Assembly: GCF_014180715.1 (NCBI RefSeq)
Contig: NZ_JACEFC010000023.1
Location: forward strand, 1-47,122
Source: Nocardioides stalactiti
GTDB taxonomy: Bacteria > Actinomycetota > Actinomycetes > Propionibacteriales > Nocardioidaceae
DNA: 47,122 nt
Direction of reading: 5' to 3'
Position 1 is the first letter of the stretch. The number at the start of each line of letters is the position of its first letter. Below are positions 15,110 through 23,029 of this stretch, piece by piece. The position numbers and the translations under genes were made by a program. Under the pieces are notes generated by a model that had not been told where the DNA came from, searched no databases, and saw nothing but the letters and a program-made list of their open reading frames with translations.

Positions 15110-16519
15110 ATGGACGACGATGGCCCCATGGACCATTCCGAGCTCCAGCGCGCCGCCAAGGACCACCTCTGGCTCCACTTCTCCCAGCACGGACGTTATG
15201 CCGGGGACGGACCCGAGCACGACGTCCCGATCATGGTCCGCGGCGAGGGTGCCTACCTCTACGACGTCCACGGGAAGCGCTATCTCGACGGGCTCGCCGG
15301 GCTGTTCGTCTCCCAGCTCGGCCACGGGCGCCGCGAGCTCGCCGACGCGGCGGCGAAGCAGGCCGAGACGCTGGCCTTCATGCCGTTGTGGTCCTACGCA
15401 CACCCGTCGGCCATCGAGCTCGCCGACAAGGTGGCGTCCTACGCCCCGGGCGACCTCAACCGCGTCTTCTTCACCTCCGGCGGCGGCGAGGCGGTCGAGT
15501 CGGCCTGGAAGCTGGCCAAGGACTACTTCAAGCGCGTCGGCAAGCCGCTCAAGCACAAGGTGATCAGCCGCGCGATCGCCTACCACGGCACGACCCACGG
15601 CGCCTTGTCGATCACCGGCCTGCCCGGGCTCAAGCAGCAGTTCGAGCCGCTCGTGCCGTCGACGTTCCGGGTGCCCAACACCAACCTCTACCGCGCTCCC
15701 GCGGGGACGGCCGGTGCTGACGGCACCGACGCCGAGGCGTTCGGCCGCTGGGCCGCCGACCAGATCGAGACGGCGATCCTCAACGAGGGAGCCGACTCGG
15801 TGGCGGCCGTGTTCCTCGAGCCGGTCCAGAACGCCGGCGGGTGCTTCCCGCCGCCGCCGGGCTACTTCGAGCGGGTCCGCGAGATCTGCGACGCCCACGA
15901 CGTGCTGCTCGTCTCCGACGAGGTCATCTGCGCCTACGGCCGGCTCGGCGAGATGTTCGGCGCGACCGCGATCGGCTACCAGCCCGACATCATCACCTCG
16001 GCCAAGGGCCTGACGTCCGGCTACGCCCCGCTCGGCGCGATGATCGCCTCCGACCGCCTGTTCGAGCCGTTCGCCGAGGGCAAGGCGATGTTCGCCCACG
16101 GCTACACCTTCGGCGGCCACCCCGTGTCGACGGCCGTCGGACTGCGCAACATGCAGCTGTTCGAGGAGGAAGGGATCCTCGCCGGCGTCCAGGACCGCGC
16201 GCCGGCCCTGCGCGCGACCCTCGAGCGCCTGCTCGACCTCCCGATCGTCGGCGACGTCCGCGGCGAGGGCTTCTTCTACGGGATCGAGCTGGTCAAGGAC
16301 AAGGCCACCAAGGAGTCCTTCACCGCCGAGGAGTGCGAGCGCATCCTCTACGGCTTCGTCTCCAAGGGCCTCTACGAGGAGGGCCTCTACTGCCGCGCCG
16401 ACGACCGCGGCGACCCCGTCATCCAGCTCTCCCCGCCCCTCATCTGCACCCAGGAGCACTTCGACGAGATGGAGCAGATCCTCCGCTCCGTCCTCGACAA
16501 GGCCTACACCCTCATCTGA
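15110..16519 (+). CDS. Class III PLP aminotransferase, probable polyamine/omega-amine transaminase
   Basis: A 469-residue fold-type I aminotransferase of class III. PLP-binding Lys299 is in TSAKGLTSGYAPLGAM, the ring-nitrogen Asp270 in LVSDEVICAYGRLGEMFG, and the cofactor phosphate loop in TSGGGEAVESAWKLAK. Family members transfer amino groups from putrescine, cadaverine, beta-alanine or similar omega-amines to pyruvate or 2-oxoglutarate. I choose ATG 15110 because GAGG stands 8 nt upstream; ATG 15092 and 15128 (MDHSELQRAAKDHLW) are alternatives. It is divergent from the ALDH, and the pair would convert a diamine to its omega-amino acid. Immediately after the TGA a 22-bp repeat array begins. 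Confidence 0.88.
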   Translation: MDDDGPMDHSELQRAAKDHLWLHFSQHGRYAGDGPEHDVPIMVRGEGAYLYDVHGKRYLDGLAGLFVSQLGHGRRELADAAAKQAETLAFMPLWSYAHPSAIELADKVASYAPGDLNRVFFTSGGGEAVESAWKLAKDYFKRVGKPLKHKVISRAIAYHGTTHGALSITGLPGLKQQFEPLVPSTFRVPNTNLYRAPAGTAGADGTDAEAFGRWAADQIETAILNEGADSVAAVFLEPVQNAGGCFPPPPGYFERVREICDAHDVLLVSDEVICAYGRLGEMFGATAIGYQPDIITSAKGLTSGYAPLGAMIASDRLFEPFAEGKAMFAHGYTFGGHPVSTAVGLRNMQLFEEEGILAGVQDRAPALRATLERLLDLPIVGDVRGEGFFYGIELVKDKATKESFTAEECERILYGFVSKGLYEEGLYCRADDRGDPVIQLSPPLICTQEHFDEMEQILRSVLDKAYTLI

Positions 16520-16521
16520 CC

Positions 16522-16552
16522 CCCACGAACCCGCACACTTCGGTCGCCGAAC
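16522..16552 (+). repeat. Left arm of a perfect 31-bp inverted repeat
   Basis: This segment starts 2 nt after the aminotransferase stop and is the exact reverse complement of 17733-17763, which ends right at the potC stop. The two arms face each other over about 1.2 kb and enclose the AbiEi-like gene. The arm includes the first 22-bp unit and the hairpin TTCGG-TCG-CCGAA. Confidence 0.9.
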
Positions 16553-16636
16553 TTGCAAGGTTCGGTCGCCGAGTCCGCGAGGTTCGGTCACCGAGTCCGC
16601 GAGGTTCGGTCGACGAGTCCGCGATGCTTGGTCACC
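16527..16636 (+). repeat. Left 22-bp tandem repeat array (five units)
   Basis: Five contiguous units start at 16527, 16549, 16571, 16593 and 16615, each exactly 22 nt. All have the frame GA[AG]-N10-[AGC]-[CT]T[CT]GGTC-N-[CA]C, with most divergence at bases 3-13. Unit junctions form TTCGG-TCG-CCGAA or near copies, able to fold as short hairpins. The last unit overlaps the stop of 16632-17588. Units abut without spacers, so this is not a CRISPR array. Confidence 0.9.
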
Positions 16637-17588
16637 AGGGACGTCGCCGGTCCGGGCCACGGGAATACACCCGTCGCTCGAGCTGCTGCGGCGCCCGATC
16701 AGCCCAGTACCGCGCCAGCTCGCCGAGCCACAAGGCGCGCCCGGCGTGACTGAAACCGTCCTTGCGTACGACGACGATCCCCCAGTCCGCGTCCGCCAGC
16801 GCATCGCGACGGGCGCGGTCATGAGCGCGATCGCCGTCGGAGGAATGGTGTTCCTCCCCGTCGTACTCGACACCGATCCTCAAGTGCTCGTAGGAGTTCT
16901 CCACCTTCACCGGACCCCAGCCCGGCAGATCGACCCACGTCTGCGCGGCTGGCATCGGGTAGCCCTCGTCGTAGATGTCGATGCCCACCCAGGACTCGGG
17001 CTGGGAGTCACGGCCCGGCTGAGTCAGCGGCGTGAGCTCTCGCAGCTGTACGACGCCACGGCGACCTGCGAACCGGGGAAGCTGCGCCACCAGCTCGTGC
17101 TCGGTGATGCCGAACTTCTCGCGGAACGCATCCATCGCCCCGATCGCGCGGTGACGCCCGCGGAGGCAGCCAATGTCGCATGCGGTGCGGATCGGCGAGG
17201 TGACCAGGACACCGCCGACCCGGACGATGTCGGCCGGTCTCAGATCACGCTCGCCGCCGAGCACCCCCCGGCGTCTCGTCGCCGTCGCTCCGACCGACAC
17301 CACCTCGAGCTTCGGCGGCACTGCCAGCTCGGCGTACTCCAACACGTCGATCCCGTGGAGCGCCGCAGCGGACCTGTCGACGACGACACAGTGCGGGGGA
17401 AGGACCTGGGCCGCAGCGATGGCGCGCGACTCCGGTGTATCGACCCAGGACGCGGCGACGTAGACGCCGTACAAGATCGACTTGACCTCACCGGTGCGGA
17501 TCATGCGGCGGAGCCGGCCGGGAGAGACCCCGAGCTGCTGGGCTCCAGAAGCGGTGAGCGCCCTGTCTTGTGGGAATCGCTGCTGCAT
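16632..17588 (-). CDS. AbiEi-like antitoxin-domain / DUF559-type endonuclease-fold protein
   Basis: A 318-residue protein started at ATG 17586-17588 (MQQRFPQDRALTASGAQQLG). An N-terminal winged-helix segment (about residues 8-45: LGVSPGRLRRMIRTGEVKSI, then LYGVYV) resembles the AbiEi_4 domain of type IV antitoxins. The middle has VVVDRSAAALHGIDVL and PIRTACDIGCLRGR. The C-terminal 100 residues resemble very-short-patch-repair/DUF559 nucleases, with GVEYDGEEHHSS, a basic helix and WGIVVVRKDGF; the D/E residues could form a PD-(D/E)XK site. No AbiEii-type toxin is adjacent, so it is not a standard toxin-antitoxin pair. It lies alone between inverted repeat arrays inside a polyamine locus, which suggests later insertion. 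Confidence 0.75.
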   Translation of the reverse strand: MQQRFPQDRALTASGAQQLGVSPGRLRRMIRTGEVKSILYGVYVAASWVDTPESRAIAAAQVLPPHCVVVDRSAAALHGIDVLEYAELAVPPKLEVVSVGATATRRRGVLGGERDLRPADIVRVGGVLVTSPIRTACDIGCLRGRHRAIGAMDAFREKFGITEHELVAQLPRFAGRRGVVQLRELTPLTQPGRDSQPESWVGIDIYDEGYPMPAAQTWVDLPGWGPVKVENSYEHLRIGVEYDGEEHHSSDGDRAHDRARRDALADADWGIVVVRKDGFSHAGRALWLGELARYWADRAPQQLERRVYSRGPDRRRPW

Positions 17589-17670
17589 GCCGCGACCCTG
17601 CCCGCCCGAACGACTCGCGAGACAGAGTCGAAGAGCAGGCCTGTGGACAGGGGGCGGACCCCGCAATCTC

Positions 17671-17758
17671 GGTGACCCAAGTGGGCGGGTTGGGCGACCG
17701 AAGTGTGCGGGTTCGGCGACCGAAGTGTGCGGGTTCGGCGACCGAAGTGTGCGGGTTC
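17671..17758 (-). repeat. Right 22-bp tandem repeat array (four units, opposite orientation)
   Basis: Units at 17737-17758, 17715-17736 and 17693-17714 are identical, and 17671-17692 is a degenerate fourth. Read on the minus strand they have the same sequence as unit 1 of the left array (GAACCCGCACACTTCGGTCG plus CC). The array begins 5 nt after the potC stop codon, mirroring the left array after the aminotransferase stop. Confidence 0.9.
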
Positions 17759-17763
17759 GTGGG
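17733..17763 (-). repeat. Right arm of the perfect 31-bp inverted repeat
   Basis: Exact reverse complement of 16522-16552. It ends directly at the stop codon of potC (17764-17766 on the plus strand reads TCA). Confidence 0.9.
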
Positions 17764-18567
17764 TCAGCGGGTGGCGAGGGCCTTGGCGCGGCGGCGGGAG
17801 TTGACCTCGCCGACGAGGACGATCGTCAGGGAGATGACGAGCATCAGGGTGCCGACGACGTTGACCTGCATGGGGAGGCCGACGCGGGCGACGCCCCAGA
17901 CGTACATGGGGAAGGTGACGTCGCTGCCGGAGTTGAGGTTGGTGATGATGAAGTCGTCGAACGACAGCGAGAAGCTGAGGAGCGCGGCGCCGAGGATGCC
18001 GGGGAGCACCAGCGGGAAGGTCACCCGCCAGAACGTCTGGGACGGGGTCGCGTAGAGGTCCGAGGCGGCCTGCTCCAACGTGTCGTTCATGCCTGCGAGC
18101 CGCGAGCGCACCGTCACCACGACGAACGACAGGCAGAACATCACGTGGGCGATGAAGATCGTCCAGAAGCCGAGCTGCCCGGCGAAGCCGCCCTGCACGA
18201 ACAGGGTGAGCAGCGAGGAGCCCATCACGATCTCGGGCGCCGCCATCGGCAGGAAGATCAGCACGTTGGACGACGACCGCCCGAAGAAGTCCCATCGCAC
18301 CAGGGCGAATGCCGCCATCGTCCCGATGATCGTCGCGACCGCGGTCGCGAGGAATCCGATCCGGATGCTCAGCCCCAGCGAGTCGCACATCGCCGGGTCG
18401 TCGCACGGGTTGAGCCAGTTGTCGAGCGTGAAGCCGTCGAAGCGATAGACGTTGCGGGTCGACGGGTCGTTGAAGCTCATCAGCACGACGACGAAGATCG
18501 GCACGAACATGTAGACGAGCACGGCGAGCCCGAGGACGAGGACCGCTCGCTCCTTCAGCCAGGCCAT
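17764..18567 (-). CDS. potC: Spermidine/putrescine ABC transporter permease PotC
   Basis: A 267-residue inner-membrane permease with six predicted helices. The first is at about residues 8-31 (VLGLAVLVYMFVPIFVVVLM) and is followed by the periplasmic SFNDPSTRNVYRFDGFTLDN-type loop of PotC. The cytoplasmic EAA coupling loop is TLEQAASDLYATPSQTFWRV, which docks on PotA. The ATG overlaps the potB stop by one base (TAATG). It is the last gene of potD-potA-potB-potC. The substrate class follows from the family and from the neighbouring aminotransferase, ALDH and amine oxidase; which polyamine is preferred cannot be told. Confidence 0.88.
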   Translation of the reverse strand: MAWLKERAVLVLGLAVLVYMFVPIFVVVLMSFNDPSTRNVYRFDGFTLDNWLNPCDDPAMCDSLGLSIRIGFLATAVATIIGTMAAFALVRWDFFGRSSSNVLIFLPMAAPEIVMGSSLLTLFVQGGFAGQLGFWTIFIAHVMFCLSFVVVTVRSRLAGMNDTLEQAASDLYATPSQTFWRVTFPLVLPGILGAALLSFSLSFDDFIITNLNSGSDVTFPMYVWGVARVGLPMQVNVVGTLMLVISLTIVLVGEVNSRRRAKALATR

Positions 18568-19427
18568 TAGAGGAGCTCCTCCGTCCCGGCCTTGCGGATG
18601 TAGACGAGCACCATCACCAGGATGCCGACCATCAGGATCATCGACAGCGCCGCAGCCGTGTTGGGGTGACCGGCGTCGGTCGCCTGGAGCTGGATGACGT
18701 TGCCGATGACGTTGGTCTCGGTGCTGCCCAGCAGCTCGGCGTTGATGTAGTCGCCGGCCGCCGGGATGAAGGTCAGCAGCGTCCCCGACACGACCCCCGG
18801 GAGGGAGAGCGGCCAGGTGACCTTGAAGAACCCGACCACCGGGTTGGAGTAGAGGTCACCGGACGCCTCGATCAGCCGGTGGTCGATCTTGTCGATGCTC
18901 GCGAACAGCGGCAGCACCATGAACGGCAGGAAGTTGTAGGCCAGGCCCATCACGACGGCGAAGTGGGTCCCGAGCAGCCTGCCGTCGTCGCCGAGGAGAT
19001 GCAGGAACTGGAAGGTGTCCACGATCCAGCCGTCGTCGGCGAGGATCAGCTGCCACGACAGGGTCCGCACCAGGAAGCTCGTGAAGAACGGCGCGATCAC
19101 GAGGACCAGCAGCAGGCTCTTCCACCGCCCGGACTTGAAGGCAATCGCGTAGGCCAGCACGTAGCCGAGCACGAGGCAGATCAGCGTGGCCGCGGCGCTG
19201 TAGGCGATCGCGTGCCACAAGGGCTCCCAGTAGTCCTGGACCGCATCCACGTAGTTGCCCACGTGGTAGGTCATCTCCCAGCCTTCCTTGTCCGAGCCAC
19301 CAGGCTCGTACAGGCTCGCTGCCACCAGCGAGTAGAACGGGATGACGAAGAAGAGGGCGAGCACCAGCACGGCCGGCGCCATCAGCAGGTACGCCGTCAG
19401 GCCCTTCCGCCGATCGGTGTCGGCCAT
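18567..19427 (-). CDS. potB: Spermidine/putrescine ABC transporter permease PotB
   Basis: A 286-residue permease with six helices, started at ATG 19425-19427 (MADTDRRKGLTAYLLMAPAV); the frame upstream of it only shadows potA. First helix is at about residues 11-33. The EAA loop is LIEASGDLYSNPVVGFFKVT. The conserved VRTLSWQLILADDGWIV stretch of PotB/PotH-type permeases is present. Start and stop codons overlap those of potA (TGATG) and potC (TAATG), so the three are translationally coupled. Confidence 0.88.
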   Translation of the reverse strand: MADTDRRKGLTAYLLMAPAVLVLALFFVIPFYSLVAASLYEPGGSDKEGWEMTYHVGNYVDAVQDYWEPLWHAIAYSAAATLICLVLGYVLAYAIAFKSGRWKSLLLVLVIAPFFTSFLVRTLSWQLILADDGWIVDTFQFLHLLGDDGRLLGTHFAVVMGLAYNFLPFMVLPLFASIDKIDHRLIEASGDLYSNPVVGFFKVTWPLSLPGVVSGTLLTFIPAAGDYINAELLGSTETNVIGNVIQLQATDAGHPNTAAALSMILMVGILVMVLVYIRKAGTEELL

Positions 19428-20602
19428 CAGACGGCCTCCTCCGCCCCCGCGTTGACGTCCTGGGAGTGGTCGAGCAGGAAGGCGTACTCGGGGCGCCACG
19501 ACAGCTCGACCGGGTCGCCCACCCGGAAGATCCGGTCGCGCCCGGTGTTCTGGGCGAACACCTGGAGCTCCTGGCCCCACGGCATCTTCACGAGGTACTG
19601 GGTGCTCACGCCGATGAAGCTGACGTCGGTGACCACGCCGCCGGGGACGGTGTTGCCCGGCGCGTCGAGCTCGGTGCCCGCTGCACCGATGAGCACCTTC
19701 TCGGGCCGGATCCCGATCCACCCCTTGCCGCCGTCGGTGTGGGCTCGCGCGGCCGGGACCGACACCTGGATGCCGTGCATGTCGACCGTGACGACGTCAC
19801 CCGCCGTCGACGTCACCGTCCCCTCGATGAGGTTGGACTGACCGAGGAAGTTGGCGACGAACGTGCTGCGGGGGTTCTCGTAGAGCTCACCCGGTGAGCC
19901 CATCTGCTCGATGACACCGGCGTTCATCACCGCGACCGTGTCGGCCATGGTCATGGCCTCCTCCTGGTCGTGGGTGACGTGGATGAAGGTCAGCCCCACC
20001 TCGACCTGGATCCGCTTGATCTCGATCTGCATCGACCGGCGCAGCTTGAGGTCGAGCGCACCGAGCGGCTCGTCGAGCAGCAGCACCTCGGGCTCGTTGA
20101 TGAGCGCCCGGGCCAGCGCTACCCGCTGCTGCTGACCGCCGGAGAGCTGGGCCGGCTTCTTGCGGGCCTGCGCCTCGAGCTCGACGAGCTCGAGCATCTC
20201 CTTGACCTTCGCGTCGACCCCGCCCACCTTGCGCCGACGCAGGCCGAACGCGACGTTCTCGTAGATGTCGAGGTGCGGGAACAGCGCGTAGTTCTGGAAG
20301 ACGGTGTTGACCGGCCGGCGGTAGGGCTTGGTGGCGGTGATGTCCTGCCCGGCGAGCGTGATCGTGCCCGACGTCGGCGTCTCCAGCCCGGCGACCATCC
20401 GCAGCGTCGTCGTCTTGCCGCACCCCGACGGCCCGAGCAGCGCGAAGAACGAGCCCTTCGGCACGTCGAGGTCGAGCGACTGGACGGCGTGGAAGGAGCC
20501 GTAGGACTTCGAGAGCGCGCTCAGCCGCAGCCCGTCGTACGACGACCGCGACGCCGGCGCCGCCTTGGCCGGGTCATCGGTCGTCTCAGCTGGAGATGAC
20601 AT
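19427..20602 (-). CDS. potA: Spermidine/putrescine ABC transporter ATPase PotA
   Basis: A 391-residue ABC ATPase. Walker A is LLGPSGCGKTTTLRMVAG, the Q-loop lies in NTVFQNYALFPHLDIYENVA, and the signature is LSGGQQQRVALARAL. Walker B is EVLLLDEPLGALD and the switch His lies in VTHDQEEAMTMAD. The C-terminal 120 residues form a TOBE/MalK-like regulatory domain (IGIRPEKVLI). Its start lies inside the end of potD (17-nt overlap), so expression is coupled to the binding protein. Confidence 0.92.
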   Translation of the reverse strand: MSSPAETTDDPAKAAPASRSSYDGLRLSALSKSYGSFHAVQSLDLDVPKGSFFALLGPSGCGKTTTLRMVAGLETPTSGTITLAGQDITATKPYRRPVNTVFQNYALFPHLDIYENVAFGLRRRKVGGVDAKVKEMLELVELEAQARKKPAQLSGGQQQRVALARALINEPEVLLLDEPLGALDLKLRRSMQIEIKRIQVEVGLTFIHVTHDQEEAMTMADTVAVMNAGVIEQMGSPGELYENPRSTFVANFLGQSNLIEGTVTSTAGDVVTVDMHGIQVSVPAARAHTDGGKGWIGIRPEKVLIGAAGTELDAPGNTVPGGVVTDVSFIGVSTQYLVKMPWGQELQVFAQNTGRDRIFRVGDPVELSWRPEYAFLLDHSQDVNAGAEEAV

Positions 20603-21782
20603 CGGCCCACTCCCCTTCGTACTTCTGCTGTTGCTCGTCGTCGAGGCTCATGAAGTCCCAGGTGTTCGACAACATGTCGGAGTCCGGGAAGATCAAGGTG
20701 TTCTCTGCCAGCGAGGGGTCGATCTCGAGCATCGCCTCCTGGGCTCCCTGGACCGGGCAGATGTAGTTGACCCAGGCGGCGAGCTTGGCCGCGACCTCGG
20801 GCCGGTAGTAGTAGTCGATCCAGGCCTCGGCGTTGGTCTGGTGGGTCGCGTAGTTCGGCACCATCATGTTGTCGCTCCAGAGCGCGAGGCCCTCCTCGGG
20901 AGCGACGAACTTGAGGTTCGGGTTGTCGTACTGGGCCTGGATCACGTCCCCGGACCACGCCTCGCACGCGACGAGCACGCCCTGGGAGAGCTGCTGAAGG
21001 TAGTTGTTCCCGGCGAACTGACGCAGATGGCCGTCGTCCTTGACCTGCTTGAGCCGGTCCAGCGCGTTCTCCCACTCGGTGTCGGAGAAGTCACCCGGGT
21101 CGGCACCGACGACCTTGAGGAAGAACCCCATGGTGTCGTTCATCTCCGACAGGAGCGTGATCTTGCCCTTGAGGTCGTCGCGGGAGATGAGCTCCTCGAA
21201 GCTGCCGACCTCGTCGACGAGATCGGCGTTGTAGGCGATGCCGGTCAGGCCCGACTGCCACGGTGCGTGGTAGACGAGGTCGGGGTCCCACGCCTTGCCC
21301 TGGAGCGACTCGATGAGGTTCGCGTGGAGGTTGGGGACCTTCTTCTTGTCCAACGGCTGGATCCAGTCGAGGCCGATCATCCGCGCGGCCATCCAGTCGG
21401 TGAGGATGATCATGTCGCGGTCGATCGGCTCGCACGCCCGCATCTGGTTGCGGACCTTGGCGTAGAACTCGGCGTTGTCGTTGACGTCGACGTTGTAGGT
21501 GACGCTGATCCCGGTCTCGTCCTCGAACTGGGCGAGCGTGCCGTTCTTGTTCTTCCGCGGGTCGATGTAGCCGGTCCAGTTGCTGATGATGAGGTCGCGC
21601 TCGGAGCTGGAGACGTCCTTGGCGATGCCGCCGTCCGCGCAGGCCTGGATCGCGTCGATGCCGAACATCGGCAGCTTGAGCGCTGCGGCGCTGAGCCCGC
21701 CGAAGGCCACCACCCCGCCCCCGCGCAGCAGTCCACGGCGGGACAAGGTCGAGCGGCGCGCGGGCTGAACGGGATGGCTCAC
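20586..21782 (-). CDS. potD: Polyamine ABC transporter substrate-binding protein PotD (Tat-exported)
   Basis: A 398-residue extracytoplasmic solute-binding protein (SBP_bac_8 type). Start GTG 21780-21782 with AGAGG upstream gives an N-terminus VSHPVQPARRSTLSRRGLLR followed by a hydrophobic stretch. The S-R-R-G-L-L motif indicates twin-arginine export, as usual for actinobacterial PotD. The mature part holds LIISNWTGYIDPRKNKNGTL and FEDETGISVTYNVDVNDNAE, typical of PotD/PotF lobes, and ends WDFMSLDDEQQQKYEGEW. A longer reading from 21908 has no signal-like sequence and crosses the promoter. It is first gene of potDABC, divergent from the Lrp gene. Confidence 0.9.
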   Translation of the reverse strand: MSHPVQPARRSTLSRRGLLRGGGVVAFGGLSAAALKLPMFGIDAIQACADGGIAKDVSSSERDLIISNWTGYIDPRKNKNGTLAQFEDETGISVTYNVDVNDNAEFYAKVRNQMRACEPIDRDMIILTDWMAARMIGLDWIQPLDKKKVPNLHANLIESLQGKAWDPDLVYHAPWQSGLTGIAYNADLVDEVGSFEELISRDDLKGKITLLSEMNDTMGFFLKVVGADPGDFSDTEWENALDRLKQVKDDGHLRQFAGNNYLQQLSQGVLVACEAWSGDVIQAQYDNPNLKFVAPEEGLALWSDNMMVPNYATHQTNAEAWIDYYYRPEVAAKLAAWVNYICPVQGAQEAMLEIDPSLAENTLIFPDSDMLSNTWDFMSLDDEQQQKYEGEWADVISS

Positions 21783-21868
21783 GAAAACCTCTCGGCGGAT
21801 CGGCGAGTGGCCTCGGATCCTGCCACCGCTGTGGACCAGTGACAAGGGAAATCGTCGCCTAGAAACAT

Positions 21869-21885
21869 GATTGCAACGGATTTCG
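21869..21885. promoter_or_regulatory. Candidate Lrp/AsnC-type site between potD and its divergent regulator
   Basis: GATTGCAACGGATTTCG shares TTGC-N2-CGGATT-N-CG with 15043-15060. It sits midway in the 154-nt gap, well placed to control both potD and the regulator gene. Confidence 0.4.
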
Positions 21886-21936
21886 CGTTTCCGGTCATCG
21901 TTGAGCACGGATGCCGAGGCGTGACACCATCACGCC

Positions 21937-22407
21937 ATGGCCGCCGCCCGCTCCCCGCGCCCTCAGCTCGACGACGTCTCCAAGGCGATCATCGAGCAGC
22001 TGCAGCAGGACGGGCGCCGTTCGTACGCCGCGATCGGCAAGGTCGTCGGACTTTCGGAGGCGGCCGTGCGCCAGCGCGTCCAGCGCCTCGTCGACAACGG
22101 CGTGATGCAGATCGTCGCAGTGACCGACCCGCTCGAGCTGGGCTTCGCCCGCGAGGCGATGGTCGGGGTCAAGGTCTCCGGCCCCATCGAGCCGGTCGCC
22201 GACGCCCTCGCCGAGCTCGAGGAGGTCACCTACGTCGTGATGACCGCCGGGAGCACCGACATCCTCGCCGAGATCGTCGCCGAGTCCGACGAGGACCTGC
22301 TCGAGATCATCTCCGAGCGGATCCGCCGGATCCCCGGCGTCGCGTCGACGGAGACCTTCGTCTACCTGAGCCTGCGCAAGCAGACCTACTCGTGGGGAGT
22401 GCGCTGA
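21937..22407 (+). CDS. Lrp/AsnC family transcriptional regulator of the polyamine locus
   Basis: A 156-residue Lrp/AsnC protein. The N-terminal helix-turn-helix is at about residues 10-58 (LDDVSKAIIEQLQQDGRRSY, then AIGKVVGLSEAAVRQRVQRL). A C-terminal RAM ligand-binding domain spans about 70-150 (VGVKVSGPIEPVADALAELE and ETFVYLSLRKQTYSW). Similar regulators accompany aminotransferase/ALDH/pot loci in other actinobacteria. It is transcribed away from potD and probably senses an amine or amino acid. Shared motifs at 15043 and 21869 are candidate binding sites (inference). Confidence 0.88.
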   Translation: MAAARSPRPQLDDVSKAIIEQLQQDGRRSYAAIGKVVGLSEAAVRQRVQRLVDNGVMQIVAVTDPLELGFAREAMVGVKVSGPIEPVADALAELEEVTYVVMTAGSTDILAEIVAESDEDLLEIISERIRRIPGVASTETFVYLSLRKQTYSWGVR

Positions 22408-22411
22408 GGCC

Positions 22412-23029
22412 TCAGTCCGCGGCCAGGTGGGCGTCGAGCCACGCCGGGAACTGACCGAGGTCGTCGAGCACGACGTGGGTGCCCGCGTCGTGGAGCTCCT
22501 CGGCGGTGCAGCCGCCGGTGAGGACGGAGACGCTGAGCGCGTCGGGCGCGGGCGCGCCCTCGACGTCGTGCACGTGGTCGCCGACGTAGATCCCGGCGCC
22601 CTCGCGGCGCAGCACGGCGGCCTTGCCGACCCCCCACACCTTGCCCTCGAGGTGGTCGACGTCGAGCGCGAGGTGGTCGACGTGGAGCCGCGCGTTGGGC
22701 GTGAACTTCCCGGTCACCACCACGACCCGGCCGCCGTGGCGTCGTACGGCGGCCAGCGCCTCGTGGGCGCCTGCCATGGCTGCGACGCTCTCGATGGCGT
22801 GCGCCGGGTAGAGCTCACGGAACCGGTCGACCGCCGGCTGGATCGCCTCCTCGGCCAGGTGCGGCTTGAGCATCAGGTCGAGCGGTGGACCCAGCACCGC
22901 CGTGAGCTCCTCGATCGGCAGCTCCACCCCGAGCTCGCCGGCAAGCGCGCGCAGGACGTCGCGGAAGCCGGGCGTCGTGTCGATGAGGGTCATGTCGAGG
23001 TCGAAACCCACGACCAGCTCAGGAGTCAA
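22412..23029 (-). CDS. HAD-family phosphatase (phosphoglycolate-phosphatase-like)
   Basis: A 205-residue HAD hydrolase. Motif I is GFDLDMTLIDT with nucleophile Asp10 and acid Asp12, motif II lies in VVVVTGKFTP, and motif IV is YVGDHVHDVEGA. A cap insert sits between motifs I and II (C1 cap). No ATG precedes motif I: the best start is TTG 23027-23029, giving (M)TPELVVGFDLDMTLID, and it overlaps the end of the amine oxidase gene by 11 nt; GTG 23011 is an alternative. It converges with the Lrp gene with 4 nt between. Substrate unknown; linkage to the oxidase suggests co-transcription. Confidence 0.8.
   Translation of the reverse strand: MTPELVVGFDLDMTLIDTTPGFRDVLRALAGELGVELPIEELTAVLGPPLDLMLKPHLAEEAIQPAVDRFRELYPAHAIESVAAMAGAHEALAAVRRHGGRVVVVTGKFTPNARLHVDHLALDVDHLEGKVWGVGKAAVLRREGAGIYVGDHVHDVEGAPAPDALSVSVLTGGCTAEELHDAGTHVVLDDLGQFPAWLDAHLAAD

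Noticed and set aside
16527..16636. Possible CRISPR array
   Set aside because: Units of 22 bp follow each other directly with no variable spacers, and no cas genes are present.
15074..16873. 599-codon minus-strand frame
   Set aside because: Antisense shadow of the aminotransferase; crosses the repeat array.
16632..17588. AbiE type toxin-antitoxin system
   Set aside because: No nucleotidyltransferase (AbiEii) gene is adjacent; neighbours are metabolic genes.
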